The position numbers were made by a program, and so were the translations under genes. From NCBI GenBank assembly GCA_023421505.1, contig JAEZTJ010000078.1, forward strand, positions 124,001 to 188,000: 64,000 bases of DNA, read 5' to 3'. The notes below the pieces were generated by a model. That model was not told where the DNA came from. It ran no database searches and saw only the letters and a program-made list of their open reading frames with translations. Source of the stretch: Bacillota bacterium. GTDB taxonomy: Bacteria; Bacillota; Clostridia; Lachnospirales; Lachnospiraceae. Positions 1 to 9,199 of the stretch are shown here, piece after piece (position 1 is the first letter of the stretch; every line of letters begins with the position of its first letter).

Positions 1-23
1 CATACCTTCCTAGCATGATTTTT

Positions 24-189
24 AATTGTAATTGCGAAGCTCATTAATTGTTAGTATTGTATACACAGCATGTATTATTCCAGAGCGGAATTAAAGTGTT
101 AAGCACTTATGCTCATAGGAGCGTTGGAGCGAAGGAATAGTATATGCTGTGTATACAATTAGTAAACCTATATAGTTTCGCAATTATAA
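24..189. repeat. MITE-like inverted-repeat element (family C, full copy)
   Basis: A stretch of about 165 bases has long imperfect inverted ends. The left arm (about 28-82) runs from TAATTGCGAAGCTC to TTGTATACACAGCATGTATTATTCC. The right arm, read on the other strand, begins ATAATTGCGAAACTATATAG and contains the same TTGTATACACAGCAT core. There is no ORF inside. The last 39 bases of the right arm recur near 30.82 kb with one mismatch, so the element is dispersed. It resembles a non-autonomous miniature inverted-repeat element; no transposase is in the window. Together with 190-309, where I see nothing definable, it fills the gene-free start of the window. Confidence 0.6.
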
Positions 190-309
190 TCTTTAAAGTA
201 TAGCTTCTTTAGCTATTTATGTATTTTCATTTATAGTTTTGGCTTGAAAAAGACAGCCTTATTCAAGTTAACGCTAAATAACTGAAAATAATTCATTTCA
301 ATATAAAGA

Positions 310-341
310 GGCAGAGACGCTTCTACTATAACGTCTCTGCC
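310..341 (-). terminator. Terminator-like hairpin downstream of the ABC exporter gene
   Basis: A perfect 10-bp stem (GGCAGAGACG / CGTCTCTGCC) with a 12-base loop lies 54 bases past the stop codon at 396. The following tract on the minus strand is only moderately T-rich (TCTTTATAT). Confidence 0.65.
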
Positions 342-395
342 AACTTTTATCATAATACATCTGTTATTTCATACTGTCAATCTATTCAATTACAA

Positions 396-2759
396 TTATT
401 CAGAACGCAGCGCTTCTATTGGATCTTTTTTAGCTGCCATCTTCGCAGGAATTGCACCACCAAGCAGGGTAAGCAGTAGGCTTATTATAATGAGTGCTAT
501 CGCATGCAAAGGATTTAACTGCGCTACATGATTGAGCTCCGTCATATTGTATAGTACTTTGTTAATCGGTATAGTAAGTAAATAAGCTATGCTTACTCCA
601 AGAATACCGGAGCACATTCCTACAATAAAGGTTTCTGCATTAAATACGCGTGAAATATCCTTCTTCCTTGCACCCAGGGCACGCAGAATACCGATCTCCT
701 TCGTTCTCTCAAGTACTGAAATCCAGGTAATAATACCAATCATAATCAGAGAAACCACCAGTGATATTGCAGCAAATGCTACTAAAACTAAAGTAATTGC
801 ATCCATGATGCTTTCCGATAAATTAGTAACGATAGCCGCCATATCCGTATACTCTATTCTATCCTTTTCCTCAAGATTCGTATTCCACTCATCCAAATAA
901 TCTGTAATCTTGCTCTTTGCATCATAGCTCACAGGGAATAAATTAATCGCAGCAGGTATCTCAGAAGCTCCCAGTAAAGCTAGGACCTCCTCCTTGGTCA
1001 TTGACTTGGTACCGGCATTGCCTCCCTGTCCACCCATTCCCCTTCTCATATACCCGGAAGCATCTGAGGAGTTTTCTGAAAGCTCTTCGCCGGTAAGTAC
1101 ATTGTAATCTGCCTTCTGCTGTGCTTTAACAACTTCAGAATTCTTGGCATTATCTATAAACATCTGAGCAAGTCCGTCTGAATATGCAATACCGGAAGGT
1201 AATGCAGATACCGTAGCATCTTCCTTAATTCTTACAATACCGCTGATTTTTAATGTCACTGCCTTATCCTTATTATAAAGATCAGCTAAATCAGAAGGGT
1301 TTCCGTTTACTACAAAGGAATCACCGGATTTCTTATAATAATCATCATTATAGATTAATTTATATTCACTACCGATAATATCGGTAAATTGTATACTCTT
1401 CTTATTAAAGTCAAAGCCGAGTGCCTCAAGTGCCGTTGTATCCAACTTATTATATTCATCTAATACCATCACCATATCCGTCTCCTTTTGAGGAAGCTCT
1501 CCGGCAAGCAGATCATAATATTCTTCCAAATATGCGGACGGTTTTGCATCAGGTTTATTAGGATAGGAAGTAAAACCTACGTTTGCCAGATTTACCTTTG
1601 TTGCCTTCCCGTCAGTAAGCTTAAGAACATTCATGCTGATACTTCTGGAATAAGAAATACCATCTAGCAAAGATTTATCTATTTTATCCAAATAATCCAT
1701 ATATTCCTTGGTAAGCTTGTTCGTATGGATGACTGTATTTTCACTTGAGTTATGTGGATATAGCTCCTTTGCCTCAGGAAATTCCTCCTTCTCATTATCC
1801 TTCTGGCCTGACATATTAGACATATCAAAATTCATGGCAGTCTCGCTAACCGTGATCGGGAAATTAGACAATGCGCCAGTTTCATAGTTATTAATCTGTT
1901 TGTCAAATCCATTCGAGAGAGCTAAAACCACTGCAATTCCTATGATACCTATGCTGGAAGCAAAAGCGGTTAGGGCTGTCCTTCCCTTCTTGGTCAAAAT
2001 ATTTTTGCCGGACAGCTTAAGCGCCGTCGTAAATCTCATACTTGTCTTTTTCAGATTATAATTTGATTTAAGAGCCTGATCCTCAGGAGGGTTACTGTCA
2101 TTAATTACTTCCCCATCCTGAAAGCGAATAATACGGTCTGCATATTTTTCAGCTATCTCCGGATTATGTGTAACCATGATTACCAATTTATCCTTCGCTA
2201 TTTCTCTGATTAATTCAATAATCTGCTGGCTTGTCTGTGTATCAAGTGCTCCGGTAGGCTCATCCGCAAGGATAATATCAGGATTATTCGCTAGCGCTCT
2301 GGCAATTGCTACTCTTTGCATCTGCCCGCCGGAAAGCTGATTGGGTTTTTTATGGATATGTTCCTTTAATCCCACTCGTTCCAACACATCAATCGCTATC
2401 CGGCGCCTTTCCTTTGAAGATACACCGCTAAGCGTCATACCCATCTCAACATTATCTATAATTCCCAGATGTGGAATCAGGTTATAATTCTGAAAGATAA
2501 AGCCCACACTATTGTTTCTATAAGCATCCCAATCCTTTGCCTTAAAATTCTTTGTGGAAGAACCATTTATAATCAGATCTCCACTGTCATATTGATCCAA
2601 TCCTCCAATCACATTCAAAAATGTCGTCTTACCGGAGCCGCTTTGCCCAAGTATTGCAACAAATTCGTTTTCCCGAAAGCTTAAGGTTACTTTGTTTAAA
2701 GCTGTCTGCGTAAATTCACCGGTAGTATAGCTTTTCTTAATTTCCTTTAGTTGTAGCAT
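396..2759 (-). CDS. MacB/FtsX-type ABC transporter, ATPase fused to permease
   Basis: A 787-residue fusion of an ABC ATPase with an FtsX/MacB-type permease at the cell membrane. The ATPase is at residues 1-230, with Walker A GQSGSGKTT (about 39-46), signature LSGGQ (142-146) and Walker B ILADEPTG (163-170). One membrane segment lies near 260-285. A long extracytoplasmic domain of about 350 residues follows, including a glycine/methionine-rich patch, and three C-terminal membrane helices (about 650-775) make the FtsX core. Such proteins export peptides or lipoproteins or drive envelope mechanochemistry; they do not import sugars. The gene stands alone with its own terminator. The substrate cannot be inferred; antimicrobial-peptide resistance is one possibility. 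The ATG has an AGGAG site just upstream. Confidence 0.9.
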   Translation of the reverse strand: MLQLKEIKKSYTTGEFTQTALNKVTLSFRENEFVAILGQSGSGKTTFLNVIGGLDQYDSGDLIINGSSTKNFKAKDWDAYRNNSVGFIFQNYNLIPHLGIIDNVEMGMTLSGVSSKERRRIAIDVLERVGLKEHIHKKPNQLSGGQMQRVAIARALANNPDIILADEPTGALDTQTSQQIIELIREIAKDKLVIMVTHNPEIAEKYADRIIRFQDGEVINDSNPPEDQALKSNYNLKKTSMRFTTALKLSGKNILTKKGRTALTAFASSIGIIGIAVVLALSNGFDKQINNYETGALSNFPITVSETAMNFDMSNMSGQKDNEKEEFPEAKELYPHNSSENTVIHTNKLTKEYMDYLDKIDKSLLDGISYSRSISMNVLKLTDGKATKVNLANVGFTSYPNKPDAKPSAYLEEYYDLLAGELPQKETDMVMVLDEYNKLDTTALEALGFDFNKKSIQFTDIIGSEYKLIYNDDYYKKSGDSFVVNGNPSDLADLYNKDKAVTLKISGIVRIKEDATVSALPSGIAYSDGLAQMFIDNAKNSEVVKAQQKADYNVLTGEELSENSSDASGYMRRGMGGQGGNAGTKSMTKEEVLALLGASEIPAAINLFPVSYDAKSKITDYLDEWNTNLEEKDRIEYTDMAAIVTNLSESIMDAITLVLVAFAAISLVVSLIMIGIITWISVLERTKEIGILRALGARKKDISRVFNAETFIVGMCSGILGVSIAYLLTIPINKVLYNMTELNHVAQLNPLHAIALIIISLLLTLLGGAIPAKMAAKKDPIEALRSE

Positions 2760-2939
2760 TTGTTCTCCTTTACTTTATCTTAATGATGGTCTTTAACATC
2801 GGTTTAATGTGCTAATTATGAACGCAGGAGTGCACTTAGTCAATTATAATTAGGTAAATAATTAGTTAATATTTCATAAAATCTATCAAGCTACTGCCTC
2901 TTAAGCTAGATTCTGAGCAGATATAATCGATATCATTTA

Positions 2940-3890
2940 TTAACGTCCCAATAACACCGTTACTCCAGTATTGATATAAGAAGGCCCTGTGTCAAAGCCC
3001 TCCAGAGCCGCATAAGCTTCAGCCATTCCAAGGTACCCCATTGTATAAGGATTCTGATCAATGAGAGCTCTAAAGCTTCCCTCATTTAATAAGTCATAAT
3101 TTCTTGCCGACCTATCAAAACCGATACCTACAAGTCTATTTCTATCTGCTTGTATAGCATTTCCCACTCCCTCACTGGAGCCTTCATTGGTTCCGAAGAT
3201 TCCCACAAGGTCCGCATTTTCAGCGATCATATGAGCCGCAGCACCTTGAGATGCAGCCGGGTCTCCGAGGGTATATACCGTATCGATCAGTGTAAACCTA
3301 CCATCCGCTTCTATTACCTCACGAAACCCTTGCTCCCTGAGAATTGTAGTTCTATTGGTTAAGCTTACACTTACTATACCAAGTTTACCCTCTTGTATCC
3401 CTTCTAATTCCAATTCTGAAATCATATTTTCTCCTGCAATCCTGCCAGCCTCGTGATTATTCGTTGCAAGGGTAACGAGGGCTTCTTCCTCGGCTGGTGC
3501 ATCAACATATATGATTACTACACCCTTTGCTTTGGCCTCTCTAATCGGTTCGGACAATCTAACTGCATCATTAACTGCAATTAAGATAGCCTCTGCTCCT
3601 TCACTCACCGCTTGGTTTAAGATTTCTATCTGTCTATCCGTATTGAGAGTCTCTGGGGCCCTCCATTGATAAGTTATACCAAGTAATCTGGCCATATCAG
3701 CCGATCCCTCGTTTACCCTTTCCCAAAATTCGGACTGCTTCTCCATAGTAATCAAATAAACAAGATGAGATTTATTGAATGCTGCTGTTTTGAGGATATA
3801 ATCCGATTTATTCTTCTCATACCAAAATACAAATATAATAAAGGCCAACAAAATAATTAGTATATCAATTATCAGCTTCTTGGATTTCAT
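2940..3890 (-). CDS. Membrane-anchored periplasmic-binding-protein (RbsB-like) sugar sensor or receptor
   Basis: A 316-residue type-I periplasmic-binding-fold protein (Peripla_BP_4, RbsB-like). One hydrophobic segment at about residues 8-24 has no lipobox cysteine, so the protein is probably held by an uncleaved N-terminal anchor. The binding lobes cover about 40-316; phrases such as LNQAVSEGAEAILIAV and GIFGTNEGSSEGV are typical of ribose/galactose-binding relatives. No permease or ATPase gene is adjacent, unlike normal importer sets. It could present sugar to a sensor kinase or to a transporter encoded elsewhere. The family is clear, the ligand unknown. Confidence 0.8.
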   Translation of the reverse strand: MKSKKLIIDILIILLAFIIFVFWYEKNKSDYILKTAAFNKSHLVYLITMEKQSEFWERVNEGSADMARLLGITYQWRAPETLNTDRQIEILNQAVSEGAEAILIAVNDAVRLSEPIREAKAKGVVIIYVDAPAEEEALVTLATNNHEAGRIAGENMISELELEGIQEGKLGIVSVSLTNRTTILREQGFREVIEADGRFTLIDTVYTLGDPAASQGAAAHMIAENADLVGIFGTNEGSSEGVGNAIQADRNRLVGIGFDRSARNYDLLNEGSFRALIDQNPYTMGYLGMAEAYAALEGFDTGPSYINTGVTVLLGR

Positions 3891-4054
3891 TGCTTACCAG
3901 CTTTCCTAATAATTCGGTAATAATAATGACGATCAAATTGTTCCTATCTAAATATATTCCTTCCTAAAGTTAATTAATCCTTATAAATACCATTGCATCT
4001 TACAAGCCTTCCTTTATCATAACTATGTTTCCCCTTCTTAGGCGAGTATAATAA

Positions 4055-4090
4055 AAGCATTTAACCTTCAAATCTGAACGTTAAATGCTT
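4055..4090 (-). terminator. Rho-independent terminator after the PfkB kinase gene
   Basis: An 11-bp perfect stem (AAGCATTTAAC / GTTAAATGCTT) with a 14-base loop starts 13 bases beyond the stop at 4103. TTTATTATA follows on the minus strand. Confidence 0.8.
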
Positions 4091-4102
4091 ATTGTGAAAT
4101 GA

Positions 4103-5008
4103 TTATTTGGATATACTTAGTAGCTGCATTATCTCATCGGCTGTTGCCAGCTCCTCAGAAAAAGCACTGGCACTTCCGGCGCATAGCCCCATCCGAAAGG
4201 CCTGCTCATAGTTCTTTGATTTTAAGTATCCGGCAATAAAACCTGCTACCATAGAATCTCCTGCTCCAACAGAATTTTTCACTTCCCCCTGCGGAGCATC
4301 AGCCGTATAAACTATTCCTTCCTCAGTTATAAGTACTGCTCCGTCACCAGCCATAGATACTAAGACATTACATGCCCCCATATCCTTAAGCTTTCTTGCA
4401 TATTGTATTATTTCTTCTCTTTCTTTCAGCTTTAGTCCAAATATCTCTCCAAGCTCATGATGATTCGGCTTTATTAGAAAAGGACTAAACTGTAGTCCAT
4501 ATAAAAGGAGTTCCTTTGAAGCATCCAGTATAATTTTTATTTGTTTATTTTCAAAATATCTCATGATATCTCTATATATAGTAGCCGGTATTGATTTTGG
4601 GGCACTTCCGCTGAGAACCAGAATATCCCCCTGCTTAAGCACACTTAGTAATTGATATAACGCCTTCATTTCTTCCGTTCCCACCACCGGCCCTTGTCCG
4701 TTAATCTCACTTTCCTGTGAGGAATGTATTTTACAATTGATACGGGTCAAGCCTTTTTGAACCTTTACAAAATTAGTATGTATCTTCTTATCCCTTAAGC
4801 ATCTTTCCAGTTCTTCACCGGTAAAGCCTGCGATAAAGCCTAAAGCCGTACTCTCATAACCTAAGTTCTTAAGGACCATTGATACATTAATTCCTTTCCC
4901 GCCGGGATAGATATATTCCTTAATCGTTCTGTTAACAGTGCCTAATTGAAAATCCTCAACCAATACGTTGTAATCCAAGGAAGGATTTAAGGTTAATGTA
5001 TAAATCAT
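4103..5008 (-). CDS. fruK: PfkB-family 1-phosphofructokinase (or tagatose-6-phosphate kinase)
   Basis: A cytoplasmic sugar-phosphate kinase of 301 residues that phosphorylates fructose 1-phosphate or a similar ketohexose phosphate with ATP. It starts MIYTLTLNPSLDYNV, the classic FruK/LacC start. It has the substrate motif PGGKG (35-39) and the catalytic GAGDS motif (248-252, base Asp251). I start it at 5008 because ACGGAGGAA lies just upstream and the family begins there; the in-frame extension to 5080 is not family-like. It follows a DUF4867-like gene, but a terminator hairpin and a repeat lie between them. No PTS gene is nearby, so tagatose-6-phosphate kinase activity (LacC) is a fair alternative to FruK. 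Confidence 0.85.
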   Translation of the reverse strand: MIYTLTLNPSLDYNVLVEDFQLGTVNRTIKEYIYPGGKGINVSMVLKNLGYESTALGFIAGFTGEELERCLRDKKIHTNFVKVQKGLTRINCKIHSSQESEINGQGPVVGTEEMKALYQLLSVLKQGDILVLSGSAPKSIPATIYRDIMRYFENKQIKIILDASKELLLYGLQFSPFLIKPNHHELGEIFGLKLKEREEIIQYARKLKDMGACNVLVSMAGDGAVLITEEGIVYTADAPQGEVKNSVGAGDSMVAGFIAGYLKSKNYEQAFRMGLCAGSASAFSEELATADEIMQLLSISK

Positions 5009-5089
5009 AGCGTTTACGTTCCTCCGTTTTAAGGTTAATCCAGCCCTTATTATACAGTTTCCTGCTACTACAAACAACAAAAAAATAAA

Positions 5090-5131
5090 TAGGCCTACAC
5101 CTTTAGAGTTATTCTCTATGTGTCAGGCCTA
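5090..5131 (-). terminator. Terminator-like hairpin between the DUF4867 and kinase genes
   Basis: The arms TAGGCCT(g)ACAC and GTGTAGGCCTA flank an 18-base loop. On the minus strand the hairpin is followed by TTTATTTTTTTG, a good T-tract, so it probably ends transcripts coming from the DUF4867-like gene. Confidence 0.75.
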
Positions 5132-5222
5132 AATACTAGCAGCCGGAGTCAACCTCCAACAATCTTATACGAAATACTATATTTTATACTAACATAACAT
5201 GCCTACCTCTAGAATTAGTTTG

Positions 5223-5320
5223 TGCCGAGGAAGACGTAGGCACAATATACTTTTTGGGCATAAATCTAGAAGAATAGCGCCTTTTGCTATTCTTCCAATG
5301 GCCCGCATGTCTTTTACGGG
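5223..5320. repeat. Dispersed multi-hairpin repeat (family B, copy 1)
   Basis: The core 5251-5294 (TTTTTGGGCATAAATC followed by a GAATAGC...GCTATTC hairpin) recurs in inverted orientation at 22723-22767. Flanking hairpins GTGCC...GGCAC (5222-5243) and CCCG...CGGG (5302-5320) give a string of three stem-loops, as in the second copy. Nothing codes here; the copy fills most of the gap between the two genes. Confidence 0.6.
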
Positions 5321-5333
5321 ACTATTCACACTA

Positions 5334-5954
5334 CTACAGAGTAATATTATCTCCAATAATTCCAGCAAAAGCTCCATCAATGCCTGCATCCTTATGAGCA
5401 ATAAGCCATTTATTCTTAGCTGTCATCAGCTTATCCTCAGCAGTAAGCAGCAATCGGTTAGTGATATCCGTATTCGTATCCTTCGGCAGTGCTACTATAT
5501 TACGGAACGGTTTTCCGTCAACACTTACCGGTGCATAATGTAAGGTTGTTGCATACATCTCATAAACTGTTCCTGCCGGTACAAGAAAAGCCTCGATCTT
5601 AGCGCTGTCATAGGTATTATCTGCGGTGATATCCTGTTGTTTCCCAAGCAGTAGGATTAAATCTGTTGCTGCTACTCCTAATTCAGAGCTGCGGTGATAT
5701 TCTACTGCATTTAATTTATTATTAGTTCCGTTACAATAACCAATCTGTGTCGGAAGTCCTCCAAAGAAGCTGTCCTGTATTACTTTTCCAACCGCTAAGG
5801 CTTCAAACTCATCAACAGAAGGGACATATACCACAGCAGCCTCCGGCGCTTCTTTTTTCTCTAATGCAGCTATTAATTCCGCAACTTCATATCCCTCGGT
5901 TATTACCTTACCATATTGTTTATAGCTTTCATCGGTTATCTTTTTAATTTCCAT
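5334..5954 (-). CDS. DUF4867-like protein
   Basis: A 206-residue soluble protein with no signal peptide or membrane segment. From memory it resembles the DUF4867 family, small cupin-like proteins of unknown function often found beside sugar-phosphate enzymes in Firmicutes. Visible features are an N-terminal helix-rich part, GGLPTQIGYCNG near residues 65-76, EYHRSSELGVAATD near 85-98, and LVPAGTVYEMYATTLHYAP near 124-142; the latter two look like a sugar-binding or isomerase-type cupin core. AGGAG precedes the ATG. It lies upstream of the PfkB kinase, suggesting a role on the same sugar phosphate, for example as an isomerase or mutarotase. That role is inference only. Confidence 0.65.
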   Translation of the reverse strand: MEIKKITDESYKQYGKVITEGYEVAELIAALEKKEAPEAAVVYVPSVDEFEALAVGKVIQDSFFGGLPTQIGYCNGTNNKLNAVEYHRSSELGVAATDLILLLGKQQDITADNTYDSAKIEAFLVPAGTVYEMYATTLHYAPVSVDGKPFRNIVALPKDTNTDITNRLLLTAEDKLMTAKNKWLIAHKDAGIDGAFAGIIGDNITL

Positions 5955-6096
5955 CTTTTGCTCTCCTAATTTAATATTATGATTATTTATCTTATCATAA
6001 TAATTGCCATAATGGTACTATTTATCTATGTTTTATTATAAAAATTTCTTACTAAAATCTAAAAACAGAAGTAGCACATTTCTGTTATGCGGCTCG

Positions 6097-8358
6097 TTAA
6101 TTTAAATTCCCAAATAGCTTGTAAGGTTGCTTCTTTTCTAATCTGACCTGTACTTCCTGACCGGAGTAGAATACAGTGCATTCCTTTGTTCGATTCGCAG
6201 TAAGCGTTGCTGAGGTAAGCCTTCCATCCTCCCAAGCCATATCTACAGTAATATCACCTCTGGCACGCAGTCCCTTCACTTCCCCCGACCTCCACTTATC
6301 CGGTAAGGCCGGCAGAAGCTGAATTCTCCCCCCATGACTTTGGAGAAGCATTTCCGCAATACAGGTTGTAAGTCCCGTATTACCATCTAGCTCATATACA
6401 TGGTCAAAGGCTCCGGCTCCTCTTGTCGGAGGATGATAAACAAGATGATTGGGCTCTAAAAGATGCTTCACCATACTCTCAATATGTTCGTAGGCATTGT
6501 TGCCGTTTTTTAGTCTTGCCTCATAAAGCATCAGCATAGATCTGGCCCAGCCGGTATCCTCCCAGTTTTCAATCGGAGTTAATTTTGTCTGAATAGTTTT
6601 CTCTGCCGCTTCGCATAGATCAGGTGTCTCTTCTGTATTAATCTGAGAGAAAGGAAATAATCCCAGCAAATGACTCGTATGTCTATGCTGTACATCAGCC
6701 TGCTCTAGATCATGGCTCCATTCAGCAATCGTTCCTTCTTTGGTGATACGATATGGCAGTAATCGAGTAAGCTTATCACGTACATCAACGTACAAATCCG
6801 ATTTACATTGATTTAAAATCCTACCGGCTGATAGATAAACCCTGAATAATTCTCTAATCATCAATATTTCATAGGTACAGCCATTGCTGATCTGATAAGC
6901 AGTATCATTATATAGGAAACTATTCTCCGGAGATATCGATGGTCCGCATGTAAGATAACCTGAATTTTTATCTTCAAATAGATATCCAAGAAAAAATCTA
7001 ACAGAAGCTTCAATTAGAGGAAAAGCATATTCCGATAAAAACTCATCCTCTTCTGAATATAGATAATGCTCCCACAGCTGCATTAAAATCCAAACTCCGC
7101 CTGTAGGACAGGGTGCGATCGGTGATGCCCAGTAAGGTGCGGCAAATCCCCAGGCATTCGATACCAATTCTGCTACCCAGCCCTCTAATCCGTAGCTTTC
7201 CTTAGCGGTTCTTTCACCAGCTGCTGAAAGGTCCTCCTTAATCCATTTAACGATAGGAGCTGCAGTTTCACTAAGATTAGTAACTTCAGAAGGCCAGTAA
7301 TTCATCTGCGTATTAATATCTAAGTGCATATCACAGGTCCATCCGATACGGCAGGCCACATTATCATTCCATATACCCTGTAAGTGTGCCGGCAGCATCG
7401 AATCCTCCCTGGAGCTTGATAAAAGCAAATACCTGCCGTATTGAAAAAGGAAGGGCAGCTTATCCACCGCTTCCTCCTTATCGTCAAGCCTAAAATACAC
7501 ACGATCCATATATCCTTTAACATCCTGAATATGTCGTTTCTTAAGTTCAAGGTAGTCCTTCTTACTGCAAGCAATCACATGGTTTTTTACTTCTTCCGAT
7601 AAGGTTCTTACTGTTTCCTCACAGGATTGAAAATTGCACTTGAAGCTTGTCTTCATCTGAAGATAGATTTTAATATCCATCGCATTTGTAATAACAAGAC
7701 CGCTTTCATTCGATGTACAGATCCCATCCGTAACAACGGTAGCATATCCAACTAAAGTCACTCCGCACAGCTTGTCACAGTGAAGCTCTTCATATGCATA
7801 GCAGGTAAAAAGAATACTATGCTCTCCATATTCCGTCTTGCCATAGGAATTACCCGGCTCAAACGTAATCGTAATGCCGCTTTTGCCTTCCATACTGATT
7901 TGTTGTACTAAGATATTATCCGGATGAGAAACAAATAGCTCTTCCTTGTATACATGACCCTGCTCTGTAAAAGTACAGGCTGTCATACCGTTCATAATGT
8001 CAAGCTTTCTTTCATATCCAGTAACGGAAGCCTCTGCTATACCATAATCAAGTAGAAGCTTACCTACAGGCAGATTAGAACCGTAGTCATGACGAACTCC
8101 AATAAACTGCTCTGCTTTTTCATGTACCTTATCGTAGGCGCCTTCTGACGCTAATTTACGCATTTCATAAAATGCTTTGTAGGCGTCCTTCTGGTTATTA
8201 CTGTTGCTTTTTTCCCCGCTGAAAAATGTATTTTCCGATAGTTCGATCCGGTTCATCGGTAAGCTTGCGTAAATCATTGCCCCCATATGCCCGTTACCGA
8301 CCGGGAATGCCTCGCCCCACCTGCCTGCTGGCTGGTTTTTAATCAGCTTCAAGTTCAT
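6097..8358 (-). CDS. GH95 glycoside hydrolase (alpha-L-fucosidase / alpha-L-galactosidase type)
   Basis: A 753-residue enzyme of glycoside hydrolase family 95, which removes terminal alpha-L-fucose or alpha-L-galactose by an inverting mechanism. The N-terminal domain begins with PAGRWGEAFPVGNGHMGAM and IELSENTFFSG (about 10-48). The (alpha/alpha)6 core holds the conserved DINTQMNYWPSE segment (347-358), SPEN, HRHTSHLLGLFP and, near the C-terminus, DGNTGLTT followed by IAEMLLQSH and LLPALPDKW. No signal peptide is present, so it acts on imported oligosaccharides. It is last in the operon after the ABC importer. Fucosidase against L-galactosidase activity cannot be decided from sequence. Confidence 0.9.
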   Translation of the reverse strand: MNLKLIKNQPAGRWGEAFPVGNGHMGAMIYASLPMNRIELSENTFFSGEKSNSNNQKDAYKAFYEMRKLASEGAYDKVHEKAEQFIGVRHDYGSNLPVGKLLLDYGIAEASVTGYERKLDIMNGMTACTFTEQGHVYKEELFVSHPDNILVQQISMEGKSGITITFEPGNSYGKTEYGEHSILFTCYAYEELHCDKLCGVTLVGYATVVTDGICTSNESGLVITNAMDIKIYLQMKTSFKCNFQSCEETVRTLSEEVKNHVIACSKKDYLELKKRHIQDVKGYMDRVYFRLDDKEEAVDKLPFLFQYGRYLLLSSSREDSMLPAHLQGIWNDNVACRIGWTCDMHLDINTQMNYWPSEVTNLSETAAPIVKWIKEDLSAAGERTAKESYGLEGWVAELVSNAWGFAAPYWASPIAPCPTGGVWILMQLWEHYLYSEEDEFLSEYAFPLIEASVRFFLGYLFEDKNSGYLTCGPSISPENSFLYNDTAYQISNGCTYEILMIRELFRVYLSAGRILNQCKSDLYVDVRDKLTRLLPYRITKEGTIAEWSHDLEQADVQHRHTSHLLGLFPFSQINTEETPDLCEAAEKTIQTKLTPIENWEDTGWARSMLMLYEARLKNGNNAYEHIESMVKHLLEPNHLVYHPPTRGAGAFDHVYELDGNTGLTTCIAEMLLQSHGGRIQLLPALPDKWRSGEVKGLRARGDITVDMAWEDGRLTSATLTANRTKECTVFYSGQEVQVRLEKKQPYKLFGNLN

Positions 8359-8380
8359 CCCTGCCTTTCCGTATATTCTA

Positions 8381-9199
8381 CTATTCCTTCACAGAACCGG
8401 AGGTCATTCCACCGACAATATACTTCTGTCCTATCAGATATACAATGATAACAGGAATACAGGTGAGAACAATATCCGCAAAGATATAGTTCCAGTAATT
8501 TTTATTCTTACCAAAGAACTGATATACCGCCATTGTCATTGGGAACATCTTACTCTTGCTGGAAAGATATAAAGGCGTTAAGAAGTCATTCCATACACCC
8601 ATGAATTGCAGAATGAAGCAGGTTACTAAGGTTGGCTTAAGCAGTGGCATGATGATCTTAAAGAACAGCTTTATAGGTCCCGCACCGTCAATTACCGCAG
8701 CCTCATCAAGCTCCACCGGAATGGATAATATGAAGTTTCTTATCGTAAATACACAGAACGGTATCATCGCACTCATAAAGGTAATGATAATTCCCTGTCT
8801 GCTGTCCGTTAAGTTAAATACATGTAATACTTTAATTAAGGTTACATAATTCACCGGAAAGAACAAGCCGCAGATGATAAAATAATAGAAAAATGTATTT
8901 AATTTCGTTCTCTTTCTACAGATTACAAAGGAAGCCATCGCACAGGCTATCACAGCAATTGTAGTTGATATGGTAGAATAAGAAAAGCTGTTGAAAAAGC
9001 CCTGTATTAATCTGCCTTGTTCAATAACCTCGGTATAGTTCTTAAACAGCCATTCCTTGGGCAAAGAAAGATTCATTCTTGCCGCTTCCGACTTTGTCTT
9101 AAAGGAATTAACAAAAACCATATAAAAGGGAAGTACAACAGTGATGCTAAGAAGAATACATAACAACTGCTTTGATAACTTGATAATTATTTTTTTCAT
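8381..9199 (-). CDS. Carbohydrate ABC importer permease, MalG type
   Basis: A 272-residue inner-membrane permease with six predicted helices. It carries the cytoplasmic-loop EAA motif (ELDEAAVIDGAGPIKLFFKI, about 162-181) that docks on an ATPase, and the N-terminal signature FYMVFVNSFKT of CUT1 family permeases. Its ATG overlaps the stop of the MalF-type gene by one base (TAATG), so the two are translationally coupled. No ATPase gene is nearby; CUT1 systems in Firmicutes often share one multitask MsmK-like ATPase encoded elsewhere. It works with the permease and binding protein upstream to import an oligosaccharide, likely the GH95 substrate. Confidence 0.92.
   Translation of the reverse strand: MKKIIIKLSKQLLCILLSITVVLPFYMVFVNSFKTKSEAARMNLSLPKEWLFKNYTEVIEQGRLIQGFFNSFSYSTISTTIAVIACAMASFVICRKRTKLNTFFYYFIICGLFFPVNYVTLIKVLHVFNLTDSRQGIIITFMSAMIPFCVFTIRNFILSIPVELDEAAVIDGAGPIKLFFKIIMPLLKPTLVTCFILQFMGVWNDFLTPLYLSSKSKMFPMTMAVYQFFGKNKNYWNYIFADIVLTCIPVIIVYLIGQKYIVGGMTSGSVKE

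Noticed and set aside
589..900. A 103-residue plus-strand reading inside the ABC exporter gene
   Set aside because: Antisense shadow of a strongly conserved FtsX domain; no ribosome site.
5199..5543. A 114-residue plus-strand reading across repeat B and the DUF4867-like gene
   Set aside because: It is an antisense shadow of the real gene, running through repeat DNA, with no ribosome site and no recognisable family.
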